Assembly (NCBI GenBank): GCA_035326705.1
Contig: DAOLES010000004.1
Span: 192,008-256,007 of the forward strand
Direction of reading: 5' to 3'
DNA from: Oligoflexia bacterium
Lineage (GTDB): Bacteria; Bdellovibrionota_G; JALEGL01
Length of the DNA stretch: 64,000 nucleotides
Within the stretch, counting starts at the first letter, position 1; each line of letters opens with the position of its first letter. The notes beneath the pieces were generated by a model that searched no databases, was not told where the DNA came from, and saw only the letters and a program-made list of their open reading frames with translations. A program made the translations under genes and the position numbers. This document shows positions 59,034 to 64,000 of this stretch, one piece after another.

Positions 59034-60326
59034 TTAAGTGTCTCCATCTCGTTTATTTTTTTGTACAAAATAATGAACCAGCTCAATTGCGTCAATAGAA
59101 AAGCCAGCGTTTGGTAGGCTATTGGTTAAACAATACTGTCTAACATTTTCATCTGTCACAATTTCCAAGTCGGATACCATGATTCCGTCAATAGAATCAA
59201 GTTTATAGATAGCTAGATCAAAGCCGGCAGAGCCACTGCCATTAGAGCCCATAATTATCTGGCCCAATGGATAAGATTTGTCTTCTTTTATTCCATAGAC
59301 ATTGGCCATCTTTTTTGGGCCTTTCATGCTTGGAACTGGAATATGTAAAATAAAGTCAATGCCAGGCTTATCCAATAAAACGTGATCTCTAGCAAAAACG
59401 ACATTGAGTTGCCCAGAAAAGCCTATACACTGTATTCTTTCTGGCGCTTTTGTATGCTCTTGCGGGATATAATCTGGCGGGCCCTCTAATCTTGCTTTTA
59501 TGTTGGATAAATAATGTTCTTCTAAGCACAGTCCAGGTTCTAATTTTAAAGTATAGTTGTTTTTTTCAGCTGTTTCATAAGCAGGGGTTTCGTTTTCGTC
59601 TTCATCTTGCGGAGTATCCATTTCACGCGGGTTGTTTTGTTCTAATGATGATGAGGATGTTTTAATTGAGTAGGGAAGACTAGTTCTAACGGGCAAGGCC
59701 TTTTTTGAGCTATTAAAGGCAATTGTGTTTGATGAAGCATTCTTGTTTGGTTTGGGTGAGGGGTTAAAAGTTTTATTCTTGCTTTGCCTGTTTTTTTGAG
59801 ATTGTTGTGCAGTGCTTGTGTCCCAAGGGTCAATGTAAGCATAGCTGTTTGGAGCTTCTTGGCTAGATTTAGGTTCTGATGCAAAGGTTTGTTTGTCGGT
59901 TAAATGATTTGCCGTGGCAGAATCCATAGGGTTTAATAGAGCATTTTCAACCATTTTTGGTTGGATAGCTGCGTTCATTGTCCTAGAGTCAGTTTCGTTG
60001 AGGCTGGGTTGAAATAAATGATTGGATGAAGCAAAAGACGTGGTTGCAGAACCACGGACGCTATGGCTTGTATGCTTGGGCGTGTTTAAGTTTGTTTTGT
60101 AAATATCTGCTTGGGAAGGGTGTAGGGTTAAATTTGTCTTTTGGATCTTAAAAGCTTCAGAATAACCCGCACTACTTAAGTTGGCTTGCGTAATAGGCTG
60201 ATCTTTGTTTAAAGGTTTTTTAGAATTAGCTTTGTTTGGTTTTGCAAAAAGCAAAAAAAAGGCAGAAAAAAGGCCTGCAACAATAAACGTGGCTATAAAC
60301 TCTTGTTTGTTATTGTTACGTTTCAC
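59034..60326 (-). CDS. Membrane-anchored protein with disordered linker and secreted ligand-type domain
   Basis: The 430-residue protein has one N-terminal membrane anchor (FIATFIVAGLFSAFFLLFA), then about 230 residues of Ser/Asn/Pro/Lys-rich disordered linker, then a compact C-terminal domain (about 275-425). That domain has DFILHIPVPSMKGPKKMANVYGIKEDKSYPLGQ and GSGSAGFDLAIYKLDSIDGIMVSDLE with a GFSIDAIELVHY ending, a pattern common in secreted proteins of corrinoid-uptake clusters (DF.vfE...A.VYVS.DG..). Topology suggests a surface-displayed binding domain. It lies between the DUF6580 gene and the DUF4430 gene. Confidence 0.65.
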   Translation of the reverse strand: MKRNNNKQEFIATFIVAGLFSAFFLLFAKPNKANSKKPLNKDQPITQANLSSAGYSEAFKIQKTNLTLHPSQADIYKTNLNTPKHTSHSVRGSATTSFASSNHLFQPSLNETDSRTMNAAIQPKMVENALLNPMDSATANHLTDKQTFASEPKSSQEAPNSYAYIDPWDTSTAQQSQKNRQSKNKTFNPSPKPNKNASSNTIAFNSSKKALPVRTSLPYSIKTSSSSLEQNNPREMDTPQDEDENETPAYETAEKNNYTLKLEPGLCLEEHYLSNIKARLEGPPDYIPQEHTKAPERIQCIGFSGQLNVVFARDHVLLDKPGIDFILHIPVPSMKGPKKMANVYGIKEDKSYPLGQIIMGSNGSGSAGFDLAIYKLDSIDGIMVSDLEIVTDENVRQYCLTNSLPNAGFSIDAIELVHYFVQKNKRDGDT

Positions 60327-60345
60327 TGGAATAATACAATAGGCA

Positions 60346-60867
60346 TCAGTTTTTTACCGAGCTTAGTGATTTTTTTAGGAATAGATGTTTTTTAGCCAAA
60401 GCATGACCCATCACTAAAACAGGAGTCCAAAGAAGGTTGCTAATCAGTGTCATTCTGAAAAAAGGCAACGCAGATTTATAGCATGCAATTAAGCCGGGTA
60501 AATTTTTACTGTACATCCCGCTGGTTGCCCAAACCGCAAAATTACTGATGAAAAAAAAGCTTAATGCACCCAAAAGGGCACTTAAAACTATACCAAATTT
60601 TACATTTTTAAAAGTTGCACCAATAGCAGCTTGCACGATGAATGCAAGGTATATGAATAGCGATATACTGCTTAAAAAAGCATAGCCATAAATTTGGGCC
60701 AGTAAAAAATCACTGACAACCATGGCCACAACGATGGATAAAAAAGCTTGTTTTTTAGGCTGGGTTCTACCATTTAAAATGGCTAAAGCACCCACAGGGG
60801 TAAAGTTAGGGGCATGCGGCAATATACGAAACAAAGAAACCATAAGTGTTGTAAAAATCATTTGCAT
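60346..60867 (-). CDS. DUF6580-like membrane protein (ECF S-component-like)
   Basis: The 173-residue protein has about five membrane helices. RILPHAPNFTPVGALAILNGRTQ and VSDFLLAQIYGYAFLSSISLFIYL are typical of DUF6580 proteins, which resemble S-components of ECF vitamin transporters. LPGLIACYKSALPFFRMTLISNLLWTPVLV is a conserved-looking end. In this gene order (DUF6580, surface domain, DUF4430, DUF4430) it is the likely membrane part of a small-molecule uptake unit. Confidence 0.72.
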   Translation of the reverse strand: MQMIFTTLMVSLFRILPHAPNFTPVGALAILNGRTQPKKQAFLSIVVAMVVSDFLLAQIYGYAFLSSISLFIYLAFIVQAAIGATFKNVKFGIVLSALLGALSFFFISNFAVWATSGMYSKNLPGLIACYKSALPFFRMTLISNLLWTPVLVMGHALAKKHLFLKKSLSSVKN

Positions 60868-60935
60868 AGTCCACCGTTTAACAACTTAATCTTTTTCAGT
60901 CAATCAATGGTAGGAGATTTTTTATATAAGAAATG

Positions 60936-60964
60936 AGGTCGTTATTAAGCACATAAAACGACCT
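60936..60964 (-). terminator. Hairpin after the 60983-61921 gene
   Basis: AGGTCGTT (60936-60943) pairs perfectly with AACGACCT (60957-60964). The minus-strand downstream sequence is moderately T-rich, so it may end the Fur-like-controlled gene or separate it from the DUF6580 operon. Confidence 0.55.
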
Positions 60965-60982
60965 TCTGTTTGACGGATATAT

Positions 60983-61921
60983 TTAAAAACATTCAATATT
61001 TGCAGGTATCCAAGGGTTGATATCGCCATCAACATTGTATTTACATTGAGCTTTTTCAAACATCTCTTGAATGTGACGAATAAAAGAAATACTACCTACC
61101 TCACAATGTCCGTTTGCAAAATCGCAGAGTTCTTGCAAAGAATCTTTTTGATTGAAATGTTGCCCGTAAGTATTTATAAAATCGCCATCCAATTGCTCTA
61201 AGTTAATATTAATGTCTTTTACATCAAAGCCAAAAAGCCTAATGGTATGCACTCTAATTTTATTGTACTCAGGATCATATTCACCGTCATAATACCTGAT
61301 GGGTCTGCTCAACTCTGCTTCAGTCAGTAAAGTTTCTGCAGAATCTATATCTGTAATATTGAGAGTATTTCCATTGTCTAACCTAATATGAGCGGGCAAA
61401 ATATCATGAAATACACGGTAAGCCGCTTGTTCTTGATTGGTGACGGCGCCTCTTTTTGCCACGCTTGGATAACTTATGCCAAGCATTCTTTCAACAGAGG
61501 GTTTAAGCGCTTGATGAAAGTCAGCAACCACTTTTTTTCTGGCTTGATCTGGTTCAAGCGCTTCTTCTTGAAGATAGGTTTTGAAACGCTCAATGATGAG
61601 TTGAGTGATAGTGTATACAGGAGCATTTTCAGAATTTTTTTTATTGCCTCCGGTTTGCCAGTAAGCAGCTTCATACCAGTTGTTGCCAATTAAGTTCCCA
61701 TCTTTGTCATTAGCAAAAATAGTACTTAAATCTAACCTACCATTTTCTTTGCTGACTCCTTGCTTTCTGTCCCAGCTAAACAAATCGTGTGAAGCTAAGC
61801 CCAAAATTCCAATATCTTTAACCAAGACTTGTATTTTGTGACCGTTTTCTTGGGCTTTAAGCAATGAAGAAAAAAAACATAAAGATAAAATAAAACAATA
61901 ACGTGCCAATCTATAAACCAT
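60983..61921 (-). CDS. Secreted protein of unknown function under a Fur-like promoter
   Basis: The 312-residue product has a signal peptide (LARYCFILSLCFFSSLLKAQ) and an AGGAG site 6 nt before the ATG. It contains cysteines mainly near the C terminus (LCDFANGHCEVG, CKYNVDGD, IECF). DKDGNLIGNNWYEAAYW and DINPWIPANIECF do not match a known family. Its promoter region is shared with the 62200 gene and contains three Fur-like dyads, so it is probably metal-regulated. Confidence 0.72.
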   Translation of the reverse strand: MVYRLARYCFILSLCFFSSLLKAQENGHKIQVLVKDIGILGLASHDLFSWDRKQGVSKENGRLDLSTIFANDKDGNLIGNNWYEAAYWQTGGNKKNSENAPVYTITQLIIERFKTYLQEEALEPDQARKKVVADFHQALKPSVERMLGISYPSVAKRGAVTNQEQAAYRVFHDILPAHIRLDNGNTLNITDIDSAETLLTEAELSRPIRYYDGEYDPEYNKIRVHTIRLFGFDVKDININLEQLDGDFINTYGQHFNQKDSLQELCDFANGHCEVGSISFIRHIQEMFEKAQCKYNVDGDINPWIPANIECF

Positions 61922-62047
61922 TTCATACTCCTAAAAAGTTTATTCATTAAGCACGCTACGGCTGTTTCTTTTATTAACCTTGAAAGGATGTGAAACCAAA
62001 ATACTAGCCATAAAATGTTAGCCAGCAGCGTGCAATATATTATTATT

Positions 62048-62066
62048 GATATTGATTATCATTTAT
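62048..62066 (-). promoter_or_regulatory. Fur-box-like operator 1
   Basis: The 19-mer GATATTGATTATCATTTAT matches the Fur consensus GATAATGATAATCATTATC at 14 of 19 positions. It lies on the 60983-61921 side of the divergent promoter region. Confidence 0.6.
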
Positions 62067-62081
62067 AAGTCAAGAAAATAA

Positions 62082-62110
62082 TCAATAATGATAATAGATA
62101 TCATTATTGA
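62082..62110. promoter_or_regulatory. Central Fur-like palindrome of a divergent promoter
   Basis: TCAATAATGATA and TATCATTATTGA are perfect inverted 12-mers separated by ATAGA. Flanking AAGTCAAG (62067-62074) and CTTGACTT (62117-62124) are mirror copies around the same centre (about 62096), so each strand has a TTGACT -35 beside one operator. A bound repressor would block both genes. Confidence 0.7.
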
Positions 62111-62131
62111 AAAATGCTTGACTTGTGATGT

Positions 62132-62160
62132 TAATTAATATTGATAGTCGTTATTAATTA
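62132..62160 (+). promoter_or_regulatory. Fur-like operator 3 over the -10 of the 62200 gene
   Basis: TAATTAATA (62132-62140) and TATTAATTA (62152-62160) are perfect inverted 9-mers; a Fur-like 19-mer at 62137-62155 also matches about 14 of 19 positions. TTGACT at 62118-62123 and TTGATA at 62141-62146 have 17-bp spacing, so the site covers the likely -10. Confidence 0.55.
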
Positions 62161-62199
62161 GGTATTAAATAACTTTATTACTAAAAAATAGGGGAAAAA

Positions 62200-62661
62200 A
62201 TGAAAAGAATAGTTTTAGTTTTAATGGTCATGGTGTTGGCATCTAATGTTTATGCACAAAGAAGATCAACCCGTTGGTCCAATATATCAAAATCTAAGGT
62301 TAATTTAACAGGACTTAAAGCGCCGTCTATTTTTGCTTTTGCGGCATCTGATCCACAGAATAAGCGTGGGCAAAGTCAGTCCAATGCTTCTTTTAATATT
62401 GAAATCAATAATGCTGAGGCAAGTGGCTTTCAGTTGGTTGCTTTGAATGTATGTAACCAAGGTAGTGAAGAAAAATGTCAAAGTTTAAGTGGAAGTTATG
62501 AACAAAGGTATACCAATAACAATATGTTACTTGTAACAGTTGACTATGAAGTAGAGGTTTGCCAGCTTCAAGAAGACGGTACACAAAGGTATTTTCAATT
62601 TATCTTCTCAGATGATCAAAACACAAATTATCAGCCATTGATCTATACGATCTGTGATTGA
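62200..62661 (+). CDS. Secreted protein of unknown function under a Fur-like promoter
   Basis: The 153-residue protein has a signal peptide (IVLVLMVMVLASNVYAQ). The mature part has five cysteines (VCNQG, KCQSL, VCQLQ, TICD among them) and strand-rich sequence (ASFNIEINNAEASGFQLVAL, LLVTVDYEVEVCQL). No family was recognised. It is divergent from the other secreted unknown and shares the three-operator promoter region, so it is probably part of a metal-starvation response. Confidence 0.75.
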   Translation: MKRIVLVLMVMVLASNVYAQRRSTRWSNISKSKVNLTGLKAPSIFAFAASDPQNKRGQSQSNASFNIEINNAEASGFQLVALNVCNQGSEEKCQSLSGSYEQRYTNNNMLLVTVDYEVEVCQLQEDGTQRYFQFIFSDDQNTNYQPLIYTICD

Positions 62662-62698
62662 TAGAAGTTATATGTTTATTCAATAAAGCTTTAAACAG

Positions 62699-62734
62699 CA
62701 GAGACTCTCTATCCTATGGCCTATAGAGTCTCTG
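62699..62734 (+). terminator. Long hairpin downstream of the 62200 gene
   Basis: CAGAGACTCTCTA (62699-62711) pairs with TATAGAGTCTCTG (62722-62734) with one mismatch. There is no downstream T-run, so termination is inferred only from position. Confidence 0.5.
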
Positions 62735-63278
62735 TTAGTAATGTGTAGGTTGAATTGCTTGGGTCAATTATTGTTTTAGATCTTATCAGGCTTAGTGAGC
62801 TGCAGATTAACTTTCATAGAACGTTAACTGAAGGCTCATTAGAGTTTGGATAGTATTGGGCAAGTTTTAGCTTATCCAACAAAGTATTTAATGTTTGTTG
62901 GCTTAAGAGCATTTCATTCATGCCTATGCGTAGGATGTATAGTGGTTTAATTTTATTCAGTAACAAGCTAAGCAGAAAAATGGATTTCTACGAGCTCAAA
63001 CAGTGGGCAGCAAAGCTGCCCAAACGCGCTGTACGAAATTCCATTTTTCTGCTTTGTTACCACTTGTAGTTAAATGACTATATCCACCACAATCGCTGGC
63101 ACTAAGGGATAAAGGTTTTTTATCTATTATTTTAATAATGATCACTATCTTTTATTTTTGCAAATTAAACTTTACTAGATCCGTTTCATCATTTTTTTGG
63201 CTAAAACTTTCATATTTTTTAAGATGCTGTAGACTCTTAAAAAGTCGTCATTAGAATTTTTTACAAGGAGTGTTGACA
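62735..63278. other. Hairpin-rich intergenic stretch
   Basis: About 540 bp with no convincing reading frame. It holds a bulged hairpin (TGAGC 62796-62800 with GCTCA 62834-62838, with CAG and TTAAC pairs inside), a perfect CCAACAAA/TTTGTTGG stem (62876-62883 with 62894-62901), and the long-stem repeat element (62960-63060). AATAATGATCACTATC near 63138-63153 is a weak Fur-like site before the last gene. Confidence 0.5.
62960..63060. repeat. Long-stem TTTCTAC/TGTAC element, copy 2
   Basis: The outer stem pairs GTAACAA...AGCAGAAAAATGGA on the left with TCCATTTTTCTGCT...TTGTTAC on the right. Inside lie TTTCTAC, GCTCAA, the perfect hairpin GGGCAGC-aaa-GCTGCCC, CCAAAC and TGTAC, matching the reverse complement of the 9474-9565 element in order and spacing while the outer stem sequence is different. 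Confidence 0.7.
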
Positions 63279-64000
63279 ATGAATCTGAAAGCCCTAGGAC
63301 ATGTTGCGCTGTATGCAGCAATCTTTATTTTAAGTGCCTGTTCTGAAAATCTATTACCCAATGTAGGCTCCAATAACTTGGCTGTTGTGCCAAATGTGGA
63401 GGCCTATTGTTTTGAGTCTAATCCGGCCAATAATTGTCTTGCTAGTTTTAACAACAATCAAGCGCATATACTTTTGTTTACCAAAACTTCAGGTCAACAA
63501 TCTGCGTTTTCAAGTTGTTCAGCAGTTCAAGCAGCTCTAGAGGCGCAAACGTTTAATTTATCTTCCACAGCGGCAGTGGGGTTTGCGGATATTGAATGTG
63601 AAGATGATGGCATGACCACGGACTGCTATTTAGATAATAGAGTTAGCTGGGAAGAGGCAGAGTTTGCCAATCTATTGCAATTGCCCAAAGATGATTATCT
63701 TGTACTTACAGTTTTTAAAAACAATCAAGATGATGATGACGATGAGCTTACACAGCCAGAGCCTGGGGACTATATTCAATGCTCTGAACTTACTTTAGAA
63801 GATGACACAGCAGATGATGATTTTGAGTTAAATCCAACAACCGATACTTTAAGTGTCAACTGGCCATTCATTCAAATTCCTGGCATTAGCTTTGTATGTA
63901 ATGAAACAGCCAATGCAGATTGCACTTTTGCACAAGATGGTGAAGATGTAGCCTATGCCTTTTACAAAAATACCAGTTGCTCTGCCTTACAAACCGGAAT
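63279..64000 (+). CDS. Lipoprotein of unknown function, cut by window end
   Basis: ATG 63279 has AAGGAG 8 nt upstream and the frame stays open to the window edge. The signal ends in the lipobox LSAC, so the product is a lipoprotein. At least 240 residues are visible, with about a dozen cysteines in short motifs (EAYCFES, NNCLAS, SSCSAV, TDCYLD, IQCSEL, FVCNET, ADCTF) and an acidic Asp-run (QDDDDDEL), suggesting a disulfide-rich outer-membrane or surface protein. A possible weak Fur-like site lies about 130 bp upstream. Confidence 0.75.
   Translation, partial: MNLKALGHVALYAAIFILSACSENLLPNVGSNNLAVVPNVEAYCFESNPANNCLASFNNNQAHILLFTKTSGQQSAFSSCSAVQAALEAQTFNLSSTAAVGFADIECEDDGMTTDCYLDNRVSWEEAEFANLLQLPKDDYLVLTVFKNNQDDDDDELTQPEPGDYIQCSELTLEDDTADDDFELNPTTDTLSVNWPFIQIPGISFVCNETANADCTFAQDGEDVAYAFYKNTSCSALQTG

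Overview
The window comes from a low-GC (roughly 40 percent, judged by eye) Gram-negative bacterium with a delta-proteobacterial or Bdellovibrionota/Myxococcota-like gene set. Pointers are an AglRQS-type TolQ/TolR/TolR motor operon, a type IV pilin, FHA and DUF4388 (PATAN) proteins, a Myxococcus-type PilZ protein, a CarD-family regulator next to ispD-ispF, and many secreted proteins and lipoproteins of unknown function. The exact taxon cannot be fixed from sequence reading alone. No tRNA, rRNA, CRISPR array or prophage was seen.

Layout. 0-9 kb: envelope and surface genes (a frameshifted secreted protein, the proton-channel motor operon, nagZ, a PBP4-type dacB, a pilin, two FHA genes). 9-24 kb: mostly housekeeping genes (pyrF, rpsO-pnp, a methyltransferase, rnr with an apparent AUU start, a PseC-like aminotransferase, a lemA-TPM-TPM operon, tex). 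24-33 kb: secreted unknowns, a compound palindrome with DnaA-box-like arms in front of a radical SAM gene, then pyrD-pilZ-carD-ispD-ispF and rarA. 33-41 kb: accessory region with a Bacteroidota-style SprB/CHU_C protein, a 12-repeat propeller lipoprotein, and a REP-associated tyrosine transposase (RAYT) bracketed by inverted 27-bp hairpins, next to a structured leader before an outer-membrane barrel gene. 41-57 kb: holA/metG, a GT-C glycosyltransferase, pfkA-cutA, metallo- and serine proteases, MATE, an alkyltransferase-like protein, MarC, YceI and an HxlR/nitroreductase pair. 57-64 kb: a cluster of two DUF4430-like (transcobalamin-like) proteins, a surface-domain protein and a DUF6580 S-component-like membrane protein, suggesting small-molecule (possibly corrinoid) capture; then a dyad-symmetric divergent promoter with Fur-like operators, a hairpin-rich 0.6-kb intergenic stretch, and a lipoprotein gene cut by the window edge.

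The most unusual content is non-coding. At least three families of palindromic repeats are dispersed between genes: (1) a hairpin element with a fixed C(C/G)ACG loop, preceded by a G-rich TGA-containing motif and with stems that differ but stay paired (4 copies); (2) a long-stem element with conserved TTTCTAC...GCTCAA...TGTAC inner sequence (2 copies in opposite orientation); (3) REP-like hairpins matching those that flank the RAYT gene (4 sites). The covarying stems suggest selection for RNA or cruciform structure.
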